From Diphasiastrum complanatum (taxonomy: Eukaryota; Streptophyta; Lycopodiopsida; Lycopodiales; Lycopodiaceae): a stretch of DNA of 64,000 nucleotides. Made by a program: the position numbers and the translations under genes. This document shows, in pieces, positions 12,279 through 22,989 of the stretch. The notes below the pieces were generated by a model. It did no database searches and was not told the DNA's origin. It saw nothing but the letters and a program-made list of their open reading frames with translations. How positions within the stretch are numbered: the stretch's first letter is position 1; each line of letters starts with the position of its first letter. The stretch spans positions 24,691,285 through 24,755,284 of the forward strand of contig CM055104.1 in assembly GCA_029204225.1 (NCBI GenBank), in the 5' to 3' direction.

Positions 12279-12654
12279 AGTTACAAGCTAAGATTTACTA
12301 GCTATGCTAAAAAGTAGGACTTAAGCTAGAAAGTAGGAAGAGAGAATGCTTAAGGAGGCTAAAGAGGAGCAATAATCATAAACTGAATAAAGGAATACAA
12401 TGCTGCGCTACATATACCCTCTCCCTGAATCAAATAGAGGATTCAAAAAAGAGAGGGAAAAGGATTTGGAGGGAAAATAGTGCGCCCTCCTAATAGGAGG
12501 AACCCCACTCCAAATCAACGTGACCAAGTCCTAAAAAATATGACCAAATAGGGCCCAAGGCCAGTATATGAATAAAAAGGGCCCTTAGACCTGCTTATGC
12601 ATAATAACAATAAAAGAATGGACGTGGCAAATATAATAAGCCAAGTCCATAACT
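12279..12654 (-). repeat. 3' LTR of gypsy 1
   Basis: A 376-bp direct copy of 17551-17927 with inverted AGTTA/TAACT ends. Its inner border touches the polypurine tract at 12655-12662 read on the minus strand. Confidence 0.9.
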
Positions 12655-12881
12655 CTCCCCTGTAGAAAAACAAAGCCCTCCACCAGCTAGCAAGCATAAT
12701 GGGTATCTAGAACAATAAGGTAAGCATGCTAAATACTGAAAAATCACAAACTAATGGAAATACCGATGGAGAGGACATAAGTCGTCACAATAGATACCCC
12801 AAAAGTATCATAACTGTGTGAAGCAAGCACTAAGCAAATACTACAAGCAAATAAAAAAAAGAATAGTCATAGCTAGCCGAA

Positions 12882-13508
12882 TCATGAAGTAGATGGAACA
12901 TCTACAATGACATCTGTAGTAGAGGAAAGAACTAAAGCTATGAGGGCTCGAGCCTGATCTGCCAATAATGGTGTATAATAAAAGTCATCGATAGGCTCCC
13001 AAGTGGCCTCCTCAAGAGGGCGAACATCCCACTGTACTAAAAACTGAACCTGCCTGCGACGTCGACTATATTGAAGGCAAACCTGATGAATAGCAGCTGG
13101 CAAAAAAGGGAACAGCTCTGGCTCTGTAGGAAATGTGAGATCGCGAGGAGCATCATCTTCAATGGCAGCTCGTAAAAGGCTAACATGAAAGATCACAGGC
13201 TCATGTAAAATCAGACAATTGTAACCGGTATGTAACAGGGCTGAGGCGATCCAAGATACAATAAGGCCCATAATAGCGTGGTGCAAGCTTCTCAGTAGAA
13301 GCATGACCCTGAACAAAGTGATGATGTGCAAAGCGTAATCGGAGGTTAACCATATCACCAATAACTCAATATGACGGCGATGACGATCAATAATGATGTA
13401 AGTGAGTAGTAGCCCTAGCAATAAGCTCGTGAGCACCGGATAAAAAAGAAGCAATGGTAACTTGTGTATCATTAGGAGGAAGAGGCACCCCTGGCAAAAG
13501 TGGAGCAT
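12882..13508 (-). pseudogene. Gypsy 1 integrase tail and chromodomain
   Basis: The C-terminal part carries RRRRQVQFLVQWDVRPLEEA followed by TWEPIDDF, the aromatic-rich core of a chromodomain (about 13095-12985). In chromoviruses this tail tethers integrase to chromatin marks. The upstream half of this frame (13508-13200) reads hydrophobic and is out of the original frame; the true coding there continues from 13581-13387, so a frameshift lies between them. Confidence 0.75.
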
Positions 13509-14171
13509 ACCCGTGAGCCAATAAGAAAGGTGAAACTCCAGTGCTGGTAGTAACAGAGCTATTATGGCTATACTCTACCAAACATAAATGCTAATCCCAA
13601 TCCTTCCCGGAAAGAGAAACAAAATGTCGAAGATAATCCTCAAGAATCCGATTAAGGACTCAGTTTGCCCATCAGCAGTAGAATGATAAGCAGTACCCAT
13701 CAGAAGCTGTACATCCAAAATACACATAAGCTCTGTCCAGAATGTAGATGTAAACTTACTATCCTGATCAGATAGGATAGTACGTGGCATACCCTGTAGG
13801 CGAAAAATCTCTGATAGAAAAAGACGTGCGCACTGCTCACCTGTAATAGTATTGCGGACCAGTATAAAGTGTGCGTGTTTCGAGAACCGATCTACCACCA
13901 CCATACAAGAGTCATGACCATGACGGATATGAGGAAGACCAAGGATAAAGTCCATAGAAATATCTGTCCACTTGCGATGAGGAATGGGCCAACTTTGGAG
14001 CAAACCAGCAAACTTAGCACGCGAATATTTATTAAGGGCACAAAAAGGACAATCACGAATAAGATGGGCTAGCTCAGACTTCATGGATGGCCAATAGAAA
14101 TTGTCCTTAAGACGTGCATAAGACTTCTGAAAACCAAAACCAATAGGGGAAGCATGAGCATTAGACAACAA
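13387..14171 (-). pseudogene. Gypsy 1 integrase
   Basis: From 14171 the frame shows GFGFQKSYARLKDNFYWPSM and a zinc-region pair (CPFCALNK), then WTDISMDFILGLPH (first catalytic Asp), ILSDQDSKFTSTFW (second Asp) and TAYHSTADGQTESL (Glu), so the DDE triad is visible. The frame shifts near 13580 and continues as MVEYSHNSSVTTSTGVSPF. HSTADGQTE replaces the usual HPQTDGQTE. Confidence 0.85.
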
Positions 14172-14379
14172 CTGAGGACGAATGGAAAGAGAACTGGGAA
14201 TACATAAAGCACCATAGTGGTATAAACCATCATCAACAATAGTATAAACCTAGAACTTCCGAGAAGACGAAAGGGGACGAAAACGATAAACATCAGAAAA
14301 GCCAAAACAAGACAAATATGCGACCGAAAAATCATCAAACAAGAAGGAATTGAAGCAACAATACTATGTAACAATGCAA

Positions 14380-14740
14380 GAAGATGAGATAAAGCATTAG
14401 CTGCCGTGTTTGCCTTGCCCGGACGATACAAAATATCAAAATGAAAAGACTGTAAAAATTGTAACCAATGATATTGACGATCACTAAGATCACGCTGAGA
14501 AAAAAGATAACGGAGAGACTGATGATTAGTAATAATATCAAAGGGAACACGATACAAATAATGGCGCCACTTCTTAAGAGCATGGATGACAGCAAGTAGC
14601 TCTTTTTCAGTACAGAGTAATGTTGCTCATAAGAGCGCAAACGATGAGACTCATAAGCAATAACACACTCGGACTGACGAAGAAGGGTGCCTAAACCAAT
14701 AGCACTAGCATCAGTCTCAACAAAACGCTAAGTCAGACAT
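14380..14740 (-). pseudogene. Gypsy 1 RNase H domain
   Basis: Minus-strand translation gives ETDASAIGLGTLLRQSECVI, then LRSYEQHYSVLKKELLAVIH and YRVPFDIITNHQSLRYLF, the standard gypsy RNase H. It is split across two frames by a shift near 14580. It begins only about 70 bases after the protease remnant ends, so the whole RT palm and fingers (normally several hundred codons) are deleted. Confidence 0.8.
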
Positions 14741-14973
14741 CACTTGAGGAAGAGGGCCATGGATGGAGCAGGAGGAGCAACAACTGATGTACTCTGAATG
14801 ATAAGAAGAGCTACACCTTAAGCCTTTGGCAGGCTACGCATAAACTGCTTCTCAATAACCAACTGATAGTCACCCTGGGAATCAATACCAGAAAGTAAAT
14901 AATGCCGACCAGCATGTGTAAAAGACAGTGTCTACTGAGAAAGATCCACAACAACAGTACCAAGTGACGAAAA

Positions 14974-16413
14974 TCAATCTGCACCAAGAATAATGTCATA
15001 GTCCTCCAAAGGAATAATATAGAAATCTGTCTGTCCAGTGAAGTCACCAATGCTATAGTCCAAGCCCTGAAACATCTGAGAGCTGATAAAAGAATGTGAG
15101 CTAGCCACCTCGACACTAAGAGACTGTGTAGCAGAAATAGGTGTAGCACGAATCCTGGTGGAAATGTAACTGCTAATAAATGAATGTGTTCTGCCAATAT
15201 CCACCAAAGCAATATACGCTCGTCTCAAAATGTGAACACGTAACCGAATAGAATGAGGACCAAGACGCCCAGCCCAAGTAGCATAAGCAAGCTGTGCATG
15301 GCAAGCGGCAGAAGCAGGATCATCAGGACGCGGGTCAGCTGGCTCATCAACAGAATGTGGGTCAGGAGTATCAAGAATCTGGATATAAACATCAGAATCA
15401 TCAGGAGTAAGAGCCTCATGGTAAAAAACAACGGTAGGAGGACCAAGAGACTGTCGGCAATCACGGGCTAGACGATCTGGACTCTTACAGTGATAACAGA
15501 GGTGCTTCTGCTGAATCTCAACGAACTCTGCGGCTGAATAATGGCGAACAAAGGCAGGACATGGTGTAGAAGGGCGAGGAGGAACGGTAGTAGAAGAAGC
15601 CAAAGTAGGAGAAGTAGTGGAAAGAGAACGAGAAAAATGAGAAAAAGTGGCCAACTCAGGATACTTATACTGCAAGGTAGTAGCCAAGGAGATAGCATCT
15701 GAGAGAGTAGGAGGCCGAAAAGAGGAAACATCATATCGTAAGGAGCCTCTAAGACCGGCAATAAAATGTGAAATAAGCTCTGTAGGATGAAGATCAGTAA
15801 AAAGGTAGGAAAGCTCAGTAAACTGATCAATATAAGTAGTCAAATAACTAGTATGGCGAAAGCTACGAAACAAATCACGTTGGCGAACCAACCATTGTGG
15901 GTCAATCATAGCCATACGAAGATCATGACGAAAAATAGGCCATATATGTAACCCCTCACGAGTAGGCTCAGAGCGATAGACACGCCACCAAGTTTGAGCT
16001 CGACCATCTAAATGTAATGCGACCAACTGCACTTTCTGGGTATTTGTCTTGGGATACATAAAAAAATAGGTCTCTAATTTAGAGAACCAATTTTCCAAGA
16101 TATTCCCGTCAGACGAACCAAAATAAGTAGTAAGCTGGATGCGATCACGCAAATCATGAGCAAAATGGAACTCAGGATTACCTAAAAAAGTAGGAGAAAG
16201 AAATCTTGGTGGTGCAGAGGGAAATCCAGGTGGTGGCATAGAAGACCCGAAAGAAGACCCATAAGGACTAGCACTATATGAAGGGAGACCAAACGTACTA
16301 TCAAAAGCACCTCCTGAAGATGGAGATGGAGCAGGAGCAGGCATACCCAAAATAGGAAATAAAGGTGCTTTACCAGGACAATGAAGAATGTTTGGGGGGT
16401 GGTATCCCCTCAT
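14974..16413 (-). pseudogene. Gypsy 1 Gag plus protease
   Basis: The 479-codon frame holds a Pro/Ser-rich N-terminus, a retrotransposon Gag domain (NWFSKLETYFFMYPKTNTQK to FIAGLRGSLRYDV, residues about 105-225), a zinc knuckle CYHCKSPDRLARDC and a pepsin-like protease. The knuckle has Arg where His is needed. The protease shows ALVDIGRTHSFIS, where DSG is expected, so Ser has become Ile. The frame stops at ILGAD, just before the expected Trp. The original start is probably 16544 (MATSSSEDPP), which now meets a TAG at codon 11 and a frameshift. Confidence 0.85.
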
Positions 16414-17039
16414 GGTCAGATAGTCTCAAGGCTAGAAAGAACATGATCAATACGACTTTCAAGACGATCCATGCGGACATCAATATGTGTAAAACGATTA
16501 TCTAAAGAGCTCTATGGTGGGTCTTCTGATGAAGAAGTCGCCATAGAGACTAAGGAAGAGACAAAAACCTAAGGGAGAGGACGTTTGTCGTCACCCCAAC
16601 TTAGTCTAACTTCCAAAATCACCAAAAATGGCACATAAACAGCCAATCAAGATGGATAATAATCAGAAAATAAGGGCTTGAGAAAGTAGAATAATGGACA
16701 AAAAATGTTCAGGGCCAATAAGTAGAAGGGTTCTAACAAAATGGAAAAAGGAAGGAGGAGGGTGTGAGGCAACAAATATGAGAGGAAAATAGGAGGCTGA
16801 AAGAAGAGCAGTATGTGAGAAAAATAGAGAGCAAGTAGGTGCAAAAAGGGAATGCAAATGGGCACAAGCAATACCTGGGTGGGTGCTGATCCATCGTTCA
16901 ATCAGTAGTGCCAACAAAGAGAGATAAAAACCGAAGATATGACAAAATAAATGCGCCAACCAGCCACCAATCCGAATCCTCAATTCGCACCAAATAAGTT
17001 GAAAAAAATGCTGAAAGAGGGTGCTAGGCAGCAAGTCGA

Positions 17040-17530
17040 TGGAGAAATCCGTCGAGAATGGTGAGATAATTGGACGCTGAGTAGCAACTACCAAGATTCA
17101 TAATATGCTGAAAAATAGGCTAGAAATGGTGCTGAAGCAAAGCGCCGATCAGCCTCCAAGCAATAGCCAAAACGGACAGCAAATCAGTGACGAAAAGTGT
17201 CGAAAATGATGAGGTAGTAGGGCGCTGGACAGTAGCTACCAAATCTACAAAAGCAATGAAAAGCTGCCCAAAAAATCGTCGAAAGTGATGAGTTAGCAGG
17301 GCGCTGGACAACAGCCTCCACCAAAGCTGCAACAAATGATGAAGAAATCGTCGAAAGTGCGTAGTAGGGCGTTGGACGGCCACCACCAACTCTGCAAAAA
17401 ACGATGGAAAAAATCGGTGAAAATGATGGGTAGTAGGGCGCTAGGCAGCAGCCACCAATGTGCAAAAATGACGGAGAAAATCGACGAAAGTGATGGGTAG
17501 TAGGGCACTGGACAGCCACACCAAATCTGC
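17040..17530. repeat. Tandem repeats in the leader of gypsy 1
   Basis: About six degenerate units of roughly 65-85 bp, each carrying TCGAAAGTGATG followed by GTAGTAGGGCGCTGGAC and a CCACCAA-type segment (for example near 17195, 17275, 17350, 17425, 17485). They fill the 5' leader between primer site and Gag. Short open frames there are by-products of the repeat. Confidence 0.75.
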
Positions 17531-17536
17531 AGGAAA

Positions 17537-17550
17537 GTGCTCTGATACCA
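17537..17550 (-). other. Primer-binding site of gypsy 1
   Basis: The minus strand reads TGGTATCAGAGCAC, directly abutting the 5' LTR at 17551; it complements the 3' end of initiator tRNA-Met. Confidence 0.9.
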
Positions 17551-17927
17551 AGTTACAAGCTAAGATTTACTAGCTATGCTAGAAAGCAAGACTTAAGCTA
17601 GAAAGCAGGAAGAAAGAATGCTTAAGGAGGCTAAAGATGAGCAATCATCATAAACTGAATAAAGGAATACAATGCTGCCCTACATATACCCTCTCCCTGA
17701 ATCAAATAGAGGATTCAAAAAAGAGAGGGAAAATGATTTGGAGGGAAAATAATGCGCGCCCTCCCAATAGGAGGACCCCCACTCCAAATCAACGTGACCA
17801 AGTCCTAACAATATGACCAAATAGGGCCCAAGGCCAGTATATGAATAAAAAGGGCCCTTAGGCCTGCTTATTCATAATAACAATAAAAGAATGGACGAGA
17901 CGAATGTAATAAGCCAAGTCCATAACT
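17551..17927 (-). repeat. 5' LTR of gypsy 1
   Basis: A 377-bp LTR matching 12279-12654. It is followed by the target duplication GAAGA at 17928-17932. Confidence 0.9.
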
Positions 17928-17932
17928 GAAGA

Positions 17933-18215
17933 CTTAGGTGTCTCATAGTAGATTCTCATTTATATTTCCTTTAACAAAGTTTCTTTATAATAATAGATAA
18001 CATTTTGCTATATGTTCTAATTTGTTTACTCTTATATACGATATTCAATCTAGATTTCCACTTAATGTAGAAATTGAATTTATTAAGATCGATAAGGTTG
18101 TCGATTTCCCATAAGAAATACAAGAAATATTGCAATTAGCACATAAAAGTTTCCATAGTGCTTAGGATAATGTCGATCTTAAGAGATCTCCCAACGATTT
18201 TACAGTTACGATCGT
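17933..18215. other. Intron sequence without recognised feature
   Basis: AT-rich flank of gypsy 1. No motif seen. Confidence 0.4.
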
Positions 18216-18218
18216 CAC

Positions 18219-20350
18219 TTGGAAAAACGTAGATCCTCGTTCGCTTACATAAAACCAAGTGCTTATAGTCGCCAGTCTTTATCACAAAAACTGTTTTTCA
18301 CGAATTGCCGCATTTTAACCAGAATGTCTTATTGTTGCAATTGGTTGACATTCTCAAAATTGGAGACTCTCCGCAACTTCACAACTTGCATGCTCGAGTG
18401 CTTTTCATGTGTCTCTTTGTTTTGTCACTTGTATTTGCCATTGACGGTTTCATCTTTGGTTTCTTGGCAGATTCTATCCTCTGGGAGGTTTGTATCCTCC
18501 ATTTGCCTCTGGGTGTTTGTGGTTCTTCTCTCAGTTGAAGTTCCAGTCTCAAGGAAAACCTTTGATCCATAGGTTGCACAAACTTTGATTATCAGTCTCA
18601 AGGGGATGGATTCATCAAAAATTGGTGGTAGGAATAGTTTTGGATGGACGATCTGGTAACGGTGAGGAAACATGATGAAGGCTTGGTGACAAGGTGAAGG
18701 AATTGATAGTTCTACAGTTGCAGCCTTGGACCCTTGCAATGTCGAGCTTTGCAGATTCACGGTTGTCTCCATCTTTCTTTTGATCCATTACTTTTGGATC
18801 TCTTTGGATTTCATACGAGGGGATTCAACTATCATTGCTCCAAAGAGTTTCTTTTGATCAAGATTGATCTGACTCATCTTTTGCTTAAGTTTTGTCCTTT
18901 CCTCCTCAGCTTCTTGGATCTTTCTCTTTATTTCTTCTAGCTACTTTGCCTGCTTTTGTAGGTCTTTTTTGGCTGAACAACCAATATAGGTGGTAGTTGG
19001 TCTCTACAAAACACTTGCAATGATCTATCAACTACTTCGGTAAGACTATCACAAACTGGAAATTTCTCATAAGAATAGTAAACTGATGATAAACAAACAG
19101 ATGGAAGACGGTGGATGGTGTGGACGATAGGCATGATAATGGACGAAGAATTTGAAGTATGGCAAGAGGCCGGTTGAAGAAAGAGACTGATTTCCCAATG
19201 CTTGTGTTTTCCTTTCTGAAGGATCTTTGTTTTGACTGGGGTACTTCTTCTGATTGAGTCTCTTTGGACTACCCATTTGTCTTCTTAGCCTTGTCGTTTT
19301 CATATTTGTCTTGTGACCTTGGTTGTCGATCTTGTTGATGTTGTTGTTGGTAGCATAACTACTCCAGTGTGGATCCAAGTAGATCCACTCTCTCCCCCCC
19401 CCAAAAAAAAATCTGCTGGTGGGGATGTTGTTGTTGGTAACTATTCATGCTCAGGATTGGATTGGCATGTGGAACACGTAGTTGAAACTCGTTGAACATG
19501 CGACTGGACTAAAGATTGAACAAATTTTAACTAAATTTGTTTTGATCTTGCTGTAGTTAACTCAAAAAATAATATGGCAATGAGATGTAGGAATGAACTC
19601 TAATTGGACATGGATTTCTCATATGTCTCGAAAATCCTAAACTATTGTACAAGTAATCTGAAGATGGATAGATGAATGAAAATGTGTTCGTGAGATGCTC
19701 TACAGAAGACTCTCGTGCAATAGCTATTCCTCAAGCAAAAATCAATCACACAAAATAGGTGAAGAGAAACAAGGAAATAAACAAACGTTACAGAGAGTGA
19801 GAACTGTAATGCACTTGTCTAACAAAACTTGCATTCATCAACATTGATAATGTACCTTGATAGTTGCAATATTTCAGTTTTTTTGTAGAGTAATGTGATT
19901 TACTCTGACATGCCCTTGTCAAAACAAGGCAGGGTGAGTGACACTAAAATCTACCATCATTGATAGTAGATGAAGTAAAATATAGCTTGAGATGCAGGTA
20001 TGGTTGAGGTACTATGTCCTGAGGACCTCTCTGAGTAAGAGATTCAGAACCAAATCTCTATCTAGATTTTCGAATCCTAGATTGATTGTGTATTGGCACA
20101 TTGGAAATCTTATCAGCATGTGGAAAGACAAATAGATTTGAGGTTGTAGAAGGGGAGAAAAACTATGAATTCCCTATGGAGGTTGCTCTTGGTTGGACAT
20201 TGTAGCAGATGACAGAATATCAGTTTCACTTTCTTTCGACAAGGACTCATTTCATATTGTCTTTTTTCATTATGGAGCTGGTGTATTCTGTGGTATTGTA
20301 GAAGTTTGCTAGAAACTTCTCAAGTGAGCAGCAGGTTGAGTGTGAGGGTG
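18219..20350 (-). pseudogene. Decayed minus-strand coding region left of gypsy 2 Gag, unrecognised
   Basis: Several minus-strand frames (18772-18425, 19134-18937, 19378-19067) have protein-like composition, including a charged, possibly coiled-coil stretch KIQEAEEERTKLKQKMSQIN near 18940-18880. They lie downstream of the Gag at 20351-21452 and may be its degenerate continuation. I recognise no protease, RT or integrase motif. Confidence 0.35.
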
Positions 20351-21452
20351 CTATAGTGCTTGTGTTGTTGTCGTGAAGATCCTATTGTGATTCATAACTG
20401 ACGTGATGGGCAAGTAGGATTTTAGATGGTTGTTTTGGACAGCCTTTGAAACTATGTTTTTTGATACAATCAAGACACTCAGCATGGTACTGGGTCTTAA
20501 CTGGACAATCAACCATGAAGTGGCCAGTTTCACCACAGATGAAACATTTGGTGTGCAATGGCCCTTGTATAATGGCATAGCCATCTTGTATGGCTAATGG
20601 TTCTGGACTTTCTAGTGGATATTCGGGATAAGTCAAGCAAAGTCGAGAATGTTCTCAAATTTGTGCTATTCAGCGCCTGACAAGCATCAACATGATGCGT
20701 AGCCCGACAGTGTGGGCACCATATTGTTTTTCGTCTATAAGGTACCTGTGCAGGGTTTGACTGACCAGGCATACTGCTTTGGATAGACTTCAGGGTAGCT
20801 TGAAACTCATTGGTGAGTTTCTCCATCTGTAGTTGGTGTTTCTTATTAAACAACTCCAGCTGGGATTTCCAAAGCTGATCTCGGGTATCCTCGATCGGCT
20901 TCGGCTCATGGAGAGGAGCACGTGGTGCTATTCATCATTGGATTTAAGCTTGCATCTAATCCATCTTGGAAGGCCGACTAAAAACTAGATGATGAGCATC
21001 TGTTCGAAGGGCTGTTCCTGTACTTGACTTTTGAGGCATTTGAAACGCTCGATATAGTCTCGTACACGTTCATCTTTTGCGATCTTGATATTACTCAATT
21101 TGACAAAAGGACTCTCGATTAAGCAAAAGGGCTTAAAATGCTTGACAAATGACTCTTTTAGTATTGACCAGTCTGTCTTTTCGTCACGATCAAGGTTGAA
21201 AAACCAATCACGTGCTTTAGCGATCATGGTCATTGAAAACAATTGGACCATAGCATCGAGAGATGTTTCGCCATACACATCACATGCATTCTCAAAGATT
21301 TGCAAAAATCTTTGAGGGTTCGAAATACCGTCAAACTTTGTAGATCTAGCTTGGGTGTATGTCTCTGAAGATGAGCTCCGTGGTAGCAGAAACTCCATTA
21401 GGGTTGGTTCTGACCTGTGAGGGCTCAGCACTAGAAAAATGGGGTCGTGCAC
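20351..21452 (-). pseudogene. Gypsy-like Gag with zinc knuckle (gypsy 2)
   Basis: The right frame (21452-20985) has the Gag fold with KFDGISNPQRFLQIFENACD, then AKARDWFFNLDRDEKTDWS and VRDYIERFKCLKSQ. The left frame (20636-20382) has an intact CCHC knuckle CFICGETGHFMVDC, followed by a Cys-rich CLDCIKKHSFKGC. A middle frame carries CPHCRATHHVDAC. Three frames mean at least two frameshifts. No pol domain follows, so this is a truncated or gag-only element. Confidence 0.7.
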
Positions 21453-21889
21453 GTGAAGACTCGGCTCTATCAGGTTCTTGTCCCTTGAATGGCTCTTGGA
21501 GTTCGGCCCGCATTTGGTAGAACCTATGGTGTCTGATTTGTTCAGCTACAGCGGACCTGACCTCGTATGGATAATCGTCTGGGATTTCAAGATCTGTATG
21601 CTAGTCCATTGGGTATTGGGATATGAGTTTCTGGTATTGATGGTTTCTTAGGGTTTTTAATGTTTTTTTAGGAAGTCAAGGGAAAACTCAGTATGAAAAG
21701 AGCTTTCTATTGGTATGGGTGTTGTTTTTTGAAAAAAATTGGTGTTCATGCCTTTTTTTTCTTTTTTAGTCTCAAAGGTATTGGAAAGATGGTGGATCGG
21801 TCGAAATGGCAATCAGAGGTGTTGATCAAAAGTTATGGTCCGGTCGAGATGGGAGTTAATTGCTCTGGTCGAGCTTTGACCTGGTTGCT

Positions 21890-22775
21890 TCGGTTGAGAT
21901 CTGATCGAATCTCTCCAGTTGAGATTTGATCGTTGCCTTCGGCTCCGGTCGAGATTTGAGCGGGCACTTCGGCTCCGGTCGAGATCACTTCGGCTTCGGT
22001 CGAGATTTCAGCGTGCACTTCGGCTCCGATTGAGATCTGAACGGGCACTTCGGCTCCGGTCGAGACTGAGCAGGCACTTCGGCTCCGGTCGAGACCGAGC
22101 GGGCACTTCGGCTCCGATCAAGATTTCAGCGAGCGCTCCGGTAGAGATTCCAAAGAAGCACTTCGGTTGAGATTCCAGAAAAATGCTTCGGTCGAGATTC
22201 CAAAAAAAAGCTTCGGTCGAGATTCCAGAAAAGCGCTTCTGTCTAGATTCCAGAAAAACACTTTGGTCGAGATTCCAGAAAAATGCTTCGGTCAAGATTC
22301 TAGAAAAACACTTCGGTGAGATTTAAGATGGGCCTCCAGTTGAGAGTTTATTGAGGTCTCCGGTTGAGATTTTACTGAGGTCTCTGGTTGAGAGTGAGGT
22401 GAGACCTTCGGTTGAGATGTAAGCTAGGCCTCCGGTTGAGATTTCAGCTGGGCCTCCGGTTGAGAGTGAGGTGAAGCCTTCGGTTGAGATGCTTACTAAG
22501 AGGGGCCTCCGGTTGAGATTTCAGCTGGGCCTCCGGTTGAGAGTGAGGTGAGGCCTTCAGTTGAGATGTAACAAAGGGGCTCTGATTGGGATGTAACACA
22601 GGCCTCCGCTTGAAATTCAACACAGGGGCTCCGGTTGAGATGTAACACAGGCCTCCGGTTGAGATTCAACACATGGGCTCTGATTGAGATGTAACACAGG
22701 GGCTCCGGTTGGGATGTAACATAGGCCTCCGGTTGAGATTCAACACAGGGGCTCTGGTTGAGATGTAACACAGTA
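21890..22775. repeat. 24-30-bp minisatellite, about 35 degenerate units
   Basis: The core is CTTCGGTCGAGATT and variants. Block 1 (to about 22134) has 29-30-bp units ending in GAGCGGGCA-like text. Block 2 (about 22135-22315) has 25-bp units with CCAGAAAAA. Block 3 (to 22775) alternates CTCCGGTTGAGAT with TCAGCTGGG, GAGGTGAG and GTAACACAG tails, 24-26 bp. It lies in the leader of the minus-strand gypsy 2, between its Gag and primer site. Apparent proteins here are frames through the repeat. Confidence 0.85.
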
Positions 22776-22969
22776 GTTAACACACAATCGTAGAGTTAGG
22801 ATGATACTATCCAAGAACGGCCCTATAATGATGCTATTCAAGAACGTGGCAGACTGTAAGTGTCAAACTGCAGATGATGGCAGATCTAGATATGGATGAT
22901 ATTGTTTATGGAGCGGATCATGGAAGAACGTTGGAACAAGGATGGAGTAGATATGTGCATGTGTTCAAG

Positions 22970-22984
22970 CGGCAACTGGTGCCA
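22970..22984 (-). other. Primer-binding-site-like sequence of gypsy 2
   Basis: The minus strand reads TGGCACCAGTTGCCG, close to the TGGCGCC-type primer sites of several plant gypsy lineages. It lies just upstream of the minisatellite leader, and an LTR ending in ACA two bases away (plus-strand start TGTT at 22987) would fit. Confidence 0.45.
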
Positions 22985-22989
22985 AATGT

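Larger units (their letters stand above)
12279..17927 (-). mobile_element. Complete Ty3/gypsy chromovirus lacking RT (gypsy 1)
   Basis: The element has LTRs at 12279-12654 and 17551-17927, both beginning AGTTAC and ending TAACT on the plus strand, and is flanked by GAAGA on both sides (12274-12278 and 17928-17932). By hand the LTRs differ at roughly 20 positions plus small indels, about 5 percent. Internal order on the minus strand is primer site, repeat-rich leader, Gag, protease, RNase H, integrase, chromodomain, then a polypurine tract (CAGGGGAG, about 12655-12662). RT is absent between protease and RNase H. Stops in Gag and a changed protease motif make it non-autonomous now. Confidence 0.9.

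Noticed and set aside
17120-17519. Repetitive minus-strand frames near the gypsy 1 LTR
   Set aside because: They are translations of the leader tandem repeat, upstream of the Gag start.
21833-22783. Three minus-strand repetitive 'proteins'
   Set aside because: They are frames through the 24-30-bp minisatellite; most units are not multiples of three and no start or domain supports translation.
20351-22984. Endogenous pararetrovirus instead of gypsy
   Set aside because: Only Gag-like and zinc-knuckle sequence is present with a gypsy-type primer site; no movement-protein or viral RT motif is visible.
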